Part shown: one piece after another, positions 10,096 through 17,522 of the stretch
Layout: each line of letters starts with the position of its first letter
Numbering within the stretch: position 1 is the stretch's first letter
Assembly (NCBI GenBank): GCA_018364635.1
Contig: JAGZLR010000024.1
Location: forward strand, 1 to 31,946
DNA: 31,946 bases
Origin: Clostridiales bacterium
Lineage (GTDB): Bacteria > Bacillota > Clostridia > Lachnospirales > Anaerotignaceae
Direction of reading: 5' to 3'
Notes under the pieces: model-generated
What the model saw: only the letters and a program-made list of their open reading frames with translations
What the model was told of the DNA's origin: nothing
The model's database searches: none
Made by a program: the position numbers and the translations under genes

Positions 10096-10121
10096 GGGAC
10101 AGCTCAATCAAAAGGCTGCCC
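10096..10121 (-). terminator. Weak hairpin, possible attenuator
   Basis: GGGACAGC (10096-10103) and GCTGCCC (10115-10121) pair with one bulged A. On the minus strand only a short T run (GTTTTGC) follows. It lies between the lipoprotein and MBOAT genes, so it may partly terminate rather than end the operon. Confidence 0.35.
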
Positions 10122-10154
10122 GCGATGCAGTAAATTTTATTTGAACGAATAAAA

Positions 10155-10739
10155 TTAGTTTTCTACCACAGGGGTTTCAACAATCACTTCTGATCCATCC
10201 AATACGGAAAGGGCATTGGTCTTAAAGATCTCCACAAGATCCTCTGCTCCATACGCAGTAATCACATACTGGCCGTCCACATCAATAACAATCAGTGTAT
10301 CAGGCATGCCACAAATCCACTGCTTTGATAAAATACTTTCTTTCATTGCCTCAGCAAAATCGTTTACACTAATATCACTTGTCAGATGATAGGCTGCTCC
10401 TGTAAAAGTATTCGCATTCATCATATGAATCATAGAAGCCGCATCATCAACATGATCGATTTCGCTTTCTGGCAGGCTCAGTGTAGAGGTTAACTCCTCT
10501 GTTTTAGATATATCAAAAGCCCCTGGAGCATCTGTAGTCATATGCTCAGAATCTCCACCGCCAACAGGGAACTTTTCCTCATCTGTATAAGTTTCATATA
10601 CTTTGTTTAAAACCTCTACTGAACTTGTGTAGGCAGAAGAAGGCCCATTTGTATTCTGGTCACTGCTACTGCTGCTACATCCTGCAAAAGAAATTACCAG
10701 TACTGTTCCAAAAACTAGAGCTATAAATTTTTTCATCAT
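10155..10739 (-). CDS. Putative lipoprotein of ECF/MBOAT operon, unknown function
   Basis: 194 residues. A short lipoprotein signal ends at VISFAGC (Cys20), followed by a Ser-rich spacer (SSSSS) and an acidic exported domain. The sequence has no motif I recognise. One region (about 75-135) with HVDDAASMIHMMN and TGAAYHL looks conserved in character, and a later DTLIVIDVDGQYVITAYG strand pair suggests a compact alpha/beta fold. It lies 30 bases downstream of the anti-sigma-like gene and 84 bases upstream of the MBOAT gene, all on one strand. It may be a signal sensor for the sigma system or part of the acetylation apparatus; both are guesses. Start ATG 10739 has AGGAGA upstream; a second ATG follows directly. 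Confidence 0.6.
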   Translation of the reverse strand: MMKKFIALVFGTVLVISFAGCSSSSSDQNTNGPSSAYTSSVEVLNKVYETYTDEEKFPVGGGDSEHMTTDAPGAFDISKTEELTSTLSLPESEIDHVDDAASMIHMMNANTFTGAAYHLTSDISVNDFAEAMKESILSKQWICGMPDTLIVIDVDGQYVITAYGAEDLVEIFKTNALSVLDGSEVIVETPVVEN

Positions 10740-10769
10740 ACATATTCTCCTATCTTTCCTGATTTATTG

Positions 10770-11345
10770 TCATTGCGGCTCACTTTTTTGTAATATATAC
10801 TCGCCATTGCCGCTTGTTGTGAGTATATAGGTAAGATCTTCTGTATCCGTTTTCAACGTTAAAGAAAGTGTTGCTTCATCTGTACCAGAGACATCCCACC
10901 AAAGTAAAGCATCTCCAGAGAACTCTACCTCTATTCCATCCTGTAAAAGTTCTCCTGTCAAATTGAATAGACTAATCGTACCACCGGAGACACTTATCTT
11001 TGTTTTCTGCTTTGTTTGCAATTCCAGTGAAATACCAGACATTCCCGCCATATGTCTTGTTGCCATCTGCGGATTATTTGCTGCAATCACAGTTGGATTT
11101 GCCTCAATAGGCGTTCCTTGAAACAAAAGCAGAACTTCACCTTTTGTTCCAAAAGAAGTGAAAAAAACAAGACATATAACTGCAGCACAAACAATTGTGG
11201 CTAATGACTTCGTATGGATGAAGTTCCTCGCAGTATCTCTTTTTTGGAATTTTGCTTCCTGTTCTAAACGCATAACACGCTCACGAAGTTCTGCTGGCGC
11301 TTTGATATTACGGTATGCTTCCAAGTCTTTCTTTATCATCTTCAT
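10770..11345 (-). CDS. Anti-sigma-factor-like single-span membrane protein
   Basis: 191 residues: a basic cytoplasmic N-terminus with LEAYRNIKAPAELRERV (about 7-23), one membrane span (about 48-66) and a beta-rich outer domain. This is the layout of anti-sigma proteins that hold an ECF sigma factor, and the leading 'APAELRERV' helix resembles the N-terminal helix of such proteins. It overlaps the sigma gene by ATGA, which is typical of a sigma/anti-sigma pair. No zinc-binding HxxxCxxC motif is present, so it would be a non-ZAS type. ATG 11345 sits 2-3 nt from GGAGG; ATG 11339, two codons in, has better spacing (7 nt) and may be the real start. Role is inferred from context. Confidence 0.65.
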   Translation of the reverse strand: MKMIKKDLEAYRNIKAPAELRERVMRLEQEAKFQKRDTARNFIHTKSLATIVCAAVICLVFFTSFGTKGEVLLLFQGTPIEANPTVIAANNPQMATRHMAGMSGISLELQTKQKTKISVSGGTISLFNLTGELLQDGIEVEFSGDALLWWDVSGTDEATLSLTLKTDTEDLTYILTTSGNGEYILQKSEPQ

Positions 11346-11824
11346 TCCTCCGTTCCAAGGGTCCCTTTGATCATCTGACGGCCTCGGGCCAAACGCATTT
11401 TAACTGCCGAAACTGAAATGCGTAGGCACTGTGCTGTCTCCTCTACAGAAAAACCCTCCAAATAATGAAGCACTACTACCGCATGCAGTTTATCTGGCAG
11501 ACTCTGAACAGCTGATAAAAGTTCAGACGCCTCCATGTTCTCTGTCGCAGTAAGATGTTGGGCCTCCTCCAAAGGAGTATACCTACGGACTACTTGACGG
11601 CGCTGAAGATCATGGCATTTATTAATCGTTACGCGCAACATCCATGCACGCTCATGAGATGAATCCCGGAAGGAAGGCTGCTTTGCCATAAAAGTCGCAA
11701 ACACGTCATGGACAATGTCCTGAGCGTCTTCCATATGTCTTACATAGGTTAGTGCTACTCTAAAGAGCAAATCAGAATAAGTTTCATAAAGTACTGCCAG
11801 GTCAACCGTTTTTCCATAACGCAA
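11342..11824 (-). CDS. ECF-type RNA polymerase sigma factor
   Basis: 160 residues. Region 2 holds LYETYSDLLFRVALTYVRHM then EDAQDIVHDVF, and region 4 holds LPDKLHAVVVLHYLEGFSVE followed by a helix-turn-helix (ETAQCLRISVSAVKMRLARG). This is the normal sigma70 r2/r4 layout of ECF factors. A frame extends up to an ATG at 11941, but the start is set at TTG 11824: a perfect AGGAGG lies 8 nt upstream, the size fits the family, and an extended -10 (11910-11918) lies inside the longer version, which would put the ATG upstream of the transcript start. It heads a run of five same-strand genes ending with MBOAT and AlgJ, so it probably controls surface glycan acetylation. The family call is firm; the exact ECF group is not known. 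Confidence 0.88.
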   Translation of the reverse strand: MRYGKTVDLAVLYETYSDLLFRVALTYVRHMEDAQDIVHDVFATFMAKQPSFRDSSHERAWMLRVTINKCHDLQRRQVVRRYTPLEEAQHLTATENMEASELLSAVQSLPDKLHAVVVLHYLEGFSVEETAQCLRISVSAVKMRLARGRQMIKGTLGTEE

Positions 11825-11909
11825 TCTTCTTACCTCCTGTACTATACACGCATGGTCCTCTGATAAGGTCACATTTATTTTATTGATTTTTTTGAAAACT
11901 TTCTGAGCT

Positions 11910-11918
11910 ATTATAACA
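11910..11918 (-). promoter_or_regulatory. Extended -10 promoter of the ECF operon
   Basis: The minus strand reads TGTTATAAT (TGnTATAAT), about 80 nt upstream of the TTG start at 11824. It is a housekeeping-type promoter. A sigma-ECF autoregulatory site was not recognised. Confidence 0.6.
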
Positions 11919-12011
11919 TATCTTGTGCTGAAATAAATCAACTTTAAACCTTTTAACTAAGCCCCTTCTTTTTGGTATGAATACGCAAACTTTTTTCTCT
12001 CTTTTGATATC

Positions 12012-12040
12012 TTTAAAGTAGCAGAAAAATGTTCTATAAA
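12012..12040 (+). promoter_or_regulatory. Promoter of DUF4300 lipoprotein gene
   Basis: TTTAAA (12012-12017), a 17-nt spacer and TATAAA (12035-12040). Transcription from here starts near 12047, which rules out an upstream ATG at 12029 and supports ATG 12095. Confidence 0.5.
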
Positions 12041-12094
12041 GATAGACTCACGCAGGACACTCTGCAAATAAAATTTGAAAGGACCTTATTTTTT

Positions 12095-12994
12095 ATGAAA
12101 AGTTTGAAGAAAATTTCCACTGTACTTTCTATTGCTCTCCTTACATTCTCCCTAACAGGATGCTCAACCTCTAGCAACAATAGCCCATCTGCATCTAGTA
12201 ATTCATCTACATCAAAACAATCACAAATTCTCTATTCCAATTTGACAGATGATAATTCCCAAAAAGAAGTGGTATCTCTCCTTCAAGCCCATGGAGTGTC
12301 CCAATTACAGACAGATACTTTCCTTGCATGGACAGACGATTTTAATTCTCGTATTACCTCTCCAAATCTGCCTACGGGTTTTGTTTCTATGACAGATGAT
12401 TTTGTAGATTACAGCTCTCTTCTTTTTGATTACAAACAGCTCCCTGATGGAAATATTTTTCCAGAGGTAAATTGTCGCTTCACCTCTTTTTTGTTAATGC
12501 AAGACCACATTCAAACTAACGGGACTGGCAACGAAAATGATACCTACCTGATGTTTGATATTGAGGCCATTGACACACAAAAAGGTTATCAGCTTAGTCC
12601 TGAAAATAGGAGTAAATTTATCACGTTATTTAACAGTCTTCCTGTGGCCCCAAATAGCACGCAAGAAGAACATATCGCCAAAATAGAGGAAGCTTGGAAA
12701 ACACGAGGTATTGCAGTAGATAGTACAACAGGTCTGTCTCTCATAGAAGTGTACTTACATTCTACTTTTGATGATGTCCGCTTTGTAGGACATACCGGCA
12801 TCCTGGTAGAAACAGAAAATGGCCTTTTGTTTGTAGAAAAATTTGGCCCCAATGCTCCATTTCAGGCAACTAAATTTCAAAGTCGTGAGGAATTAGCCAC
12901 TTACCTGCTTGCTCGACCAGATCTGTATGGAGATCAAACAGAACTTCCACCTATCGTAATGGAAAATGGTATATTGATGGATTCATCGAAATGA
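12095..12994 (+). CDS. DUF4300 family lipoprotein
   Basis: 299 residues from ATG 12095 (AAAGGA about 10 nt upstream). The signal peptide ends with a lipobox LTGC (Cys23), followed by a Ser/Asn-rich tether. The mature domain matches DUF4300. It has an N-terminal helix with SQKEVVSLLQAHGV, a conserved FPEVNCRFTSF with Cys127, and a late VGHTGILVETENGLLFVEKF with His233. A Cys followed much later by a His just before a beta strand is the order seen in papain/NlpC-like hydrolases, so an extracellular cysteine peptidase or amidase is possible; this is my inference and no function is established for the family. Divergent from the ECF operon across a short shared gap, so the two may be co-regulated. 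No clear terminator follows. Confidence 0.78.
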   Translation: MKSLKKISTVLSIALLTFSLTGCSTSSNNSPSASSNSSTSKQSQILYSNLTDDNSQKEVVSLLQAHGVSQLQTDTFLAWTDDFNSRITSPNLPTGFVSMTDDFVDYSSLLFDYKQLPDGNIFPEVNCRFTSFLLMQDHIQTNGTGNENDTYLMFDIEAIDTQKGYQLSPENRSKFITLFNSLPVAPNSTQEEHIAKIEEAWKTRGIAVDSTTGLSLIEVYLHSTFDDVRFVGHTGILVETENGLLFVEKFGPNAPFQATKFQSREELATYLLARPDLYGDQTELPPIVMENGILMDSSK

Positions 12995-13044
12995 CTCCTT
13001 TTGTCAATGACTTTAGCGCTACATGACAACCAATCTGTTTTTTC

Positions 13045-13073
13045 TTGTCAATTAGACTGTAGTATATTATAAT
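13045..13073 (+). promoter_or_regulatory. Strong sigma-A promoter of the AIM24 gene
   Basis: TTGTCA (13045-13050), exactly 17 nt, then a perfect TATAAT (13068-13073). The -35 motif TTGTCAAT also occurs at 13001-13008, with an inverted TGACAA at 13024-13029, so a regulator site may overlap the -35. Confidence 0.75.
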
Positions 13074-13132
13074 AATTAAAGATTCATTCTATCAATCATT
13101 TCCATATACCAATTGAATAAGGGGGGCAACCT

Positions 13133-13906
13133 ATGTACCAAGTTTCTAACTTTACTGATAATGACGATGTTAAAGTTCTTTCCGAGCTTGGAGCTTTTCA
13201 GGTCGTTGAGTATCAGCGTGATTTAAGCGTGTCTCCTAACTCAGCGATAACAGCCTATTACAGCGCACAGATGAATGTAAAAAAACGTCAGTTAGTCTGC
13301 CATTTGAACAAGGCCGGTGTAACGATTCAGGCTGGAGCAATGCAATGGATGTTAGGTAATGTCAATGCCACTACCGGAGTCAAAGGGATTGGCGATCTTT
13401 TAGGGAAAGCAGTCCGCGGTAAAGCAAGTGGTGAGTCTGCTATTAAACCAGAGTACACAGGAGACGGTCTGTTGGTGTTGGAGCCTACCTATAAACACCT
13501 TATTTTAATGAATACTGCTGACTGGGACGGCGGTGTTGTGCTGGATGATGGTCTGTTTTTGGCCTGTGAATCCACCCTACAGCATAAGGCAGTCATGCGC
13601 TCCAATCTATCCTCCGCTGTTGCCGGTGGTGAGGGCTTATTTAATCTAAGCTTGAATGGTGATGGTGTATTCTGTATAGAGTCTGAGTGTCCAAAGGAAG
13701 AACTAATTGAAATTACACTTCAAAATGATGTATTAAAAATCGATGGAAACTACGCCATTGCCTGGAGTAAAACATTGAACTTTACCGTAGAACGTTCCGG
13801 TAAAAGTCTCATTGGTTCAGCAGCCTCCGGCGAAGGCCTTGTCAATGTATATCGCGGTAACGGCAAGGTGTTGATGATGCCTACGGCTAAAATGCCTAAT
13901 ATCTAA
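13133..13906 (+). CDS. AIM24 / TRAP-like beta-sandwich protein
   Basis: 257 residues, no signal peptide. The sequence is the AIM24 family (TRAP-like double-stranded beta-helix). Signs are ITAYYSAQMNVKKRQLVCHL near 40-60, VTIQAGAMQWMLGNV (~64-78), the Gly-rich AVAGGEGLFNLSLNGDGVFC (~160-180) and a repeat-like SAASGEGLVNVYRGNGKVLM (~230-250). Family length is usually 220-270, so it looks complete. Bacterial members are widespread, form ring-like assemblies by homology to TRAP, and their job is not settled; some occur with Ter-type stress genes. Here it has its own strong promoter, a GGGGGG ribosome site and its own terminator, so it is a single-gene unit. Base composition is a little richer in G/C than its neighbours. 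Confidence 0.85.
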   Translation: MYQVSNFTDNDDVKVLSELGAFQVVEYQRDLSVSPNSAITAYYSAQMNVKKRQLVCHLNKAGVTIQAGAMQWMLGNVNATTGVKGIGDLLGKAVRGKASGESAIKPEYTGDGLLVLEPTYKHLILMNTADWDGGVVLDDGLFLACESTLQHKAVMRSNLSSAVAGGEGLFNLSLNGDGVFCIESECPKEELIEITLQNDVLKIDGNYAIAWSKTLNFTVERSGKSLIGSAASGEGLVNVYRGNGKVLMMPTAKMPNI

Positions 13907-13976
13907 TCACATAAGCAAGAAGTAAAAATTCAGTTTTTAATTCTATGAAATAACAACAATTGACATGGTAAAAATT

Positions 13977-14007
13977 AAAACTACCCATCCAGCGGGTAGT
14001 TTTTTTG
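13977..14007 (+). terminator. Rho-independent terminator of the AIM24 gene
   Basis: Stem ACTACCC (to 13986) and GGGTAGT (13994-14000) with a 7-nt loop and flanking A/T pairs, then a run of seven T residues. Confidence 0.9.
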
Positions 14008-14040
14008 TCATATAATGGTATAATACTCACTCCTTGGATA

Positions 14041-14735
14041 ATCAATGACCATACCTAAGAGGACGTAGTTTGCTTTGGTCTTGATAGGAGTTATAGATAG
14101 CCTGTGCCTGAATGGCACTATCTTTCACTTCATTCAAGCCTTTGCAGTATGATTATTTGCTATCCTCAAAAGAGTCTTCATATTCTTTTATACTCAACTT
14201 ATCTTCTATTTGATCTTGCTTTTCTTGTTCCCTTATATATTTTTGTACCGCTACTGCATTCAATCCTACTGTGCTTACATAATAGCCTGACACAGAAATT
14301 TCTATTTCCTAATTTTATATTTTAGATTTGCATAGCGTTCGAATATCATGAGCGAACTTTTTCTATAAGATATCCCACGATTTTTGATAATGAATATTGG
14401 GTGGTATTCGCACCAGTATATGGATATAATCTAGACCTTATTCTGTTTCAATAATTTCTATTCCCTTACTGTCTGCATAATGATCCCAGAATTTCTCATA
14501 AATCTGCTCGTATTTGTTTATAAATTACTTGTCTCCGGTAGTTTGGTGTAAATACTATATACCTACATACCCCCATAAACTGTTTACCATAAAAACATCA
14601 TCCTTTCTTCAATAAATATTGGCTTGAACACCTATATTTTACAACAAGGACGATATTTTTGCTTAAGCTTTTAATCTCACCCGCAGAGCAAGTGGTTGTG
14701 AAAGACACCTACGCAGTCTTAGACACCAAAGTAAT
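14041..14735 (-). mobile_element. Decayed IS200/IS605-family element (approximate limits)
   Basis: This gene-free stretch of about 870 bases (13907-14780) holds the remains of an IS200/IS605 transposon. The core is a broken tnpA (14153-14601). Just beyond its 3' end lies an imperfect bulged hairpin (AGATA, bulge, GTGCC at 14095-14108 with GGCAC, TATCT at 14114-14123), the kind TnpA recognises at element ends. A second imperfect structure is near 14679-14701. No TnpB gene is present. The exact ends cannot be set by eye. Confidence 0.5.
14153..14601 (-). pseudogene. tnpA: IS200-like transposase TnpA, inactivated
   Basis: Read on the minus strand from ATG 14601 (AAAGGA upstream) to TAA 14153, one frame from about 14515 onward gives recognisable TnpA: KGIEIIETE, stop, GLDYIHILVRIPPN, stop, then SGYYVSTVGLNAVAVQKYIR and KLSIKEYEDSF. 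At least four in-frame stops interrupt it and the first ~40 codons are scrambled. The HUH motif, normally DHxH, reads DYIH, so one metal-binding His is lost; the Tyr in KYIREQ that would be catalytic remains. Normal TnpA is about 140-155 residues, so the length is kept while function is lost. This is an old, fixed insertion between AIM24 and the FMN-binding gene. Confidence 0.8.
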
Positions 14736-14742
14736 AAAACAA

Positions 14743-14782
14743 AAGCAGTACGCCAAAAAGCGTACTGCTTAAAACATTTTTT
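14743..14782 (-). terminator. Rho-independent terminator of the FMN-binding/MCP operon
   Basis: Perfect 11-bp stem AAGCAGTACGC (14743-14753) and GCGTACTGCTT (14760-14770). On the minus strand TTTTGTTTTATT follows, just past the stop of the FMN-binding gene at 14781. Confidence 0.9.
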
Positions 14783-15224
14783 AATTTGTATCTACATATA
14801 CAACACTAGAATCACCTTTTTGAGCCTGTTCCATTACTGCAGTCGCAAGCATTTGAAAACTACTACAAGACACACTTGCACCAGATACTGCATTGATTTG
14901 TCCTTCTCCCTGTGTTTCTATCAGCTGAGCTGCATAATTTCTGGTATATTCATTAGGATATGTATCTTGTACGCGTAACATATTCTGCATATAAGCATTA
15001 TCCCAACTTTTAATGAAGCCACTAGGATTTTCAGCATTATATTCTACAGAAACAATTTCGCCGCCTTTCACCATAATTGTAATATACTCCTTCCAGCCAT
15101 GGCTATACTCAGCTTGTTGTGCGGTATAATAACCATCTTGAAGCTGCTGTTTCTCACTGCCGCATCCTGTCAGCAGCATAAACAGTGCGCACACAGAAAG
15201 AATCCATCTCCATTTACTTCTCAT
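14781..15224 (-). CDS. FMN-binding domain lipoprotein (PplA/RnfG-like domain)
   Basis: 147 residues: lipoprotein signal with LLTGC (Cys21), then one FMN-binding domain (~30-135) with DGYYTAQQAEYSHGWKEYI and a late INAVSGASVSCSSF. In this family FMN is attached covalently by ApbE to a Ser/Thr in an (S/D)GA(T/S)xS motif. Here SGASVS at 114-119 puts the acceptor at Ser117, where Thr is more usual. The protein would carry flavin on the outer face of the membrane and move electrons or sense redox state. Its start overlaps the stop of the chemoreceptor gene (ATGA), so the two are made together. No apbE is in the window. Confidence 0.85.
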   Translation of the reverse strand: MRSKWRWILSVCALFMLLTGCGSEKQQLQDGYYTAQQAEYSHGWKEYITIMVKGGEIVSVEYNAENPSGFIKSWDNAYMQNMLRVQDTYPNEYTRNYAAQLIETQGEGQINAVSGASVSCSSFQMLATAVMEQAQKGDSSVVYVDTN

Positions 15225-17212
15225 TGCTCAGATTCCTCCTTGCATTTAAATTTTTGTACCTTCATACGGATCTCATCCGCCTGCTCTGCTAACATCTGGC
15301 TAGAGTGAGCTGTCTCCTCAGCACTCTGCAAATTATGGTCAGCAATAGAAGTAATGGTATCAATCTTTTCCTCCATCTCTCCCAGTGCTTCCTGCTGTTC
15401 ATGTACTGCATCTGTTAAATGTTGTGTAATATTTCCAATCTCATTGGATACCTTAGAAATCGAATGGAGTGATTTTGCTGTCTCCGCTGTCAATTCTACT
15501 CCTGTATGAATCATTGTATCTGTATTAGATACCATTTCTGCAGCACTCTTAGCTGCCTCAGCACTTTTAGCAGCTAAATCTTTTACTTCTCTTGCTACGA
15601 TAGAGAATCCTTTCCCTGCCTCTCCAGCACGCGCGGCCTCTACAGAAGCATTCAGCGCAAGAATATTAGTCTGAAAAGCGATATCTTCAATTACTTTCGC
15701 AATTTTTTTAATCTCTTGTGCATTACTGCGTATATCATCCATAGCACTGGTTAATCCATCCATCTGCTGATTTGCATCCTGTATTTTCTGATCTATTTCC
15801 TCAGCTTTATCTCTTGTCTGATTCGTATCTTCTGTAACCGCATCTAGCCGACCCTTTACTGCCGTCACCGCTGTAACCAGCCTTGCAGCGGATTCGTTTT
15901 GCTCTACAGAAGCTGAATGAAGTTGTCCTGCTTGTAATCCTAGGTTATCTGATACATTAGATAACTGCACAATTGTACTTCCAAGATCTGATATTGTTGC
16001 ATTCATTGAGTCAAGAATATGATATAAAGAATCACGGATCAGAACAAAATCTCCTTTATAATCACGCTTTGGAGAAATAGTTAAATCCCCTTTTGCAATG
16101 TAACTTAACACTTGATCGATCTCAGAGATATACCCACGTATACTGCCTACCGCAGTATCTAATGTCGTAGTCAATAATTCTAATTCGTCTCCAGACTTAA
16201 CTGTTTCTACAACTGTAGTAAGATCTCCTTCTGACAGGCCAACCATACGATGTGTCACTTGCTTCACCGCATGAGAGATAGACCTCGACAAAGCAAAAAT
16301 CGCAATTAATGATAGCAGAAGCAGTACAGTGGCGACTACCACAATTGTCAAGATTGCTTGATTGGTGAGATAAGCATAATCTGATTTTGGTACTTGGATG
16401 ATCAATGACCATTGCGTACCACGAATTGGCGAAAATGCAATAATCATTTCCTCTCCCTCAATCGTTGCATCCAGAGCACCTGTTTCACCATTGATTAAAC
16501 GAGAATAAATCGTATCATATCCATCCATATTAGATAAACTCATATTTTGCAAAATTACATTTTCATTAGGGTGCCCCACCACATATCCCTGACGGTTTGC
16601 TATAAACGCATATCCATTTTTTCCTACATTGATATTACTAAGCACATCATTTAGTGTATCATATTTATAAACGCCTACAACATAGTAAGCAGTTACTCCA
16701 TCTTGTTTGACAGGCATACCAAGCGTTATCCCAGTTTTTTCCTGAAAAAGTGTTGAAGTGTACGTTGTCAGATTGTCTGTCTCCTGAAGTAAAGTAAAAA
16801 AGTCCTGATTTAAACTATCTAGCGATACACCTTCCCCTTGTACTAAATTCCCATTCAGATCATATAAAGCAATAGAGTATAATTCATAGACCTCTTCTGT
16901 ATGGTCTAACACTTCTTTTCTTTCTTCTTCTGTTGTACTCTCTGCCAAATTAATGGCAACATTCATCATACGGTCCGCTAACATATGAATATTTGCTTCT
17001 ACAGTCTTTGAAGACTGCCTTGCCATTGGCTGAAGATTATCCAATAATATATTATTGGTTAGCGCCTGCATAGAAAAGCCCATAATGACACTACAAATAA
17101 CCACCAGTAAAAGAATTGAACTGATGGTATACTTTAAAATTCGGCGATTCAAACTTGTTTTTAAGTGCTGTTCAACACTTTGATTTTCTCGCCTTAATTT
17201 GTGGTACTTCAC
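15221..17212 (-). CDS. Methyl-accepting chemotaxis protein with dCache sensor
   Basis: 663 residues. TM1 is ~27-50 and an outer dCache-type sensor ~55-280 (NVGKNGYAFIANRQGYVVGH at 195-214 is the conserved Cache strand). TM2 is ~285-308, then HAMP ~309-361, then a long signalling coiled coil. The receptor tip for CheA/CheW contact is AFQTNILALNASVEAARAGE followed by AGKGF, near 525-550, a near-perfect match to the family. The start is GTG 17212 with GAGGGG 9 nt before it. It is coupled to the FMN-binding lipoprotein gene, which hints that flavin redox state could be a signal; no che genes lie nearby, so it must feed a chemosensory array encoded elsewhere. A likely extended -10 lies at 17253-17261. 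Confidence 0.93.
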   Translation of the reverse strand: MKYHKLRRENQSVEQHLKTSLNRRILKYTISSILLLVVICSVIMGFSMQALTNNILLDNLQPMARQSSKTVEANIHMLADRMMNVAINLAESTTEEERKEVLDHTEEVYELYSIALYDLNGNLVQGEGVSLDSLNQDFFTLLQETDNLTTYTSTLFQEKTGITLGMPVKQDGVTAYYVVGVYKYDTLNDVLSNINVGKNGYAFIANRQGYVVGHPNENVILQNMSLSNMDGYDTIYSRLINGETGALDATIEGEEMIIAFSPIRGTQWSLIIQVPKSDYAYLTNQAILTIVVVATVLLLLSLIAIFALSRSISHAVKQVTHRMVGLSEGDLTTVVETVKSGDELELLTTTLDTAVGSIRGYISEIDQVLSYIAKGDLTISPKRDYKGDFVLIRDSLYHILDSMNATISDLGSTIVQLSNVSDNLGLQAGQLHSASVEQNESAARLVTAVTAVKGRLDAVTEDTNQTRDKAEEIDQKIQDANQQMDGLTSAMDDIRSNAQEIKKIAKVIEDIAFQTNILALNASVEAARAGEAGKGFSIVAREVKDLAAKSAEAAKSAAEMVSNTDTMIHTGVELTAETAKSLHSISKVSNEIGNITQHLTDAVHEQQEALGEMEEKIDTITSIADHNLQSAEETAHSSQMLAEQADEIRMKVQKFKCKEESEQ

Positions 17213-17252
17213 TTATTTCATCCCCTCTATTTTTTCAACAAATTTCGTTATT

Positions 17253-17261
17253 AATATAGCA
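17253..17261 (-). promoter_or_regulatory. Candidate extended -10 promoter for MCP/FMN operon
   Basis: The minus strand reads TGCTATATT (TGnTATATT), about 40 nt before the GTG start at 17212. There is no good -35 in the A-rich upstream DNA. The 310-base gap 17213-17522 otherwise holds only the terminator at 17398-17434. Confidence 0.4.
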
Positions 17262-17389
17262 TATTTTTTCTTTTTTTTAAAGTGGTTTATTGGATATTTG
17301 GCTATTTTTCGAAAAATTTATTGATTCTTTTCTTTTCAAAAATTAGTTTGTTAATAAAACCTTCATCCCTCTAAACGGTAAAAAACAAA

Positions 17390-17434
17390 AAAATAAAGCA
17401 AGGACAAAGTTACAAAAATAAACTTTGCCCTTGC
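17390..17434 (-). terminator. Rho-independent terminator of the PepSY gene
   Basis: GCAAGGACAAAGTT (17398-17411) pairs with AACTTTGCCCTTGC (17421-17434), with one A/C mismatch. On the minus strand the stem is followed by a T-rich tract (TTTATTTTTTTG). It lies about 90 bases past the PepSY stop. Confidence 0.85.
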
Positions 17435-17522
17435 CAATATGAAATCGTTTTATCTCTGACCGAACTTTTTTATAGTATAAATAGAAAGCAAAGACTCTTC
17501 ATTGTCAATCATTTATGTTTAC

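Noticed and set aside
11825..11941. Longer version of the ECF sigma factor starting at ATG 11941
   Set aside because: The extra 39 residues have no family match and the promoter -10 lies inside them; TTG 11824 with AGGAGG is better.
12029..12094. N-terminal extension of the DUF4300 protein from ATG 12029
   Set aside because: It would put 22 residues before the signal peptide, and the TATAAA -10 lies at 12035-12040, downstream of that ATG.
13001..13029. TTGTCA/TGACAA inverted repeat as terminator of DUF4300
   Set aside because: Only 6 bp with a 17-nt loop and no T run; more likely linked to the AIM24 promoter.
14104..14325. Open frame of 73 codons on the plus strand
   Set aside because: Antisense to the decayed tnpA; composition and lack of a ribosome site mark it as a chance frame.
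17213..17390. Possible c-di-GMP or other riboswitch before the chemoreceptor
   Set aside because: The gap is A/T-rich with no conserved aptamer core or second hairpin that I can recognise.
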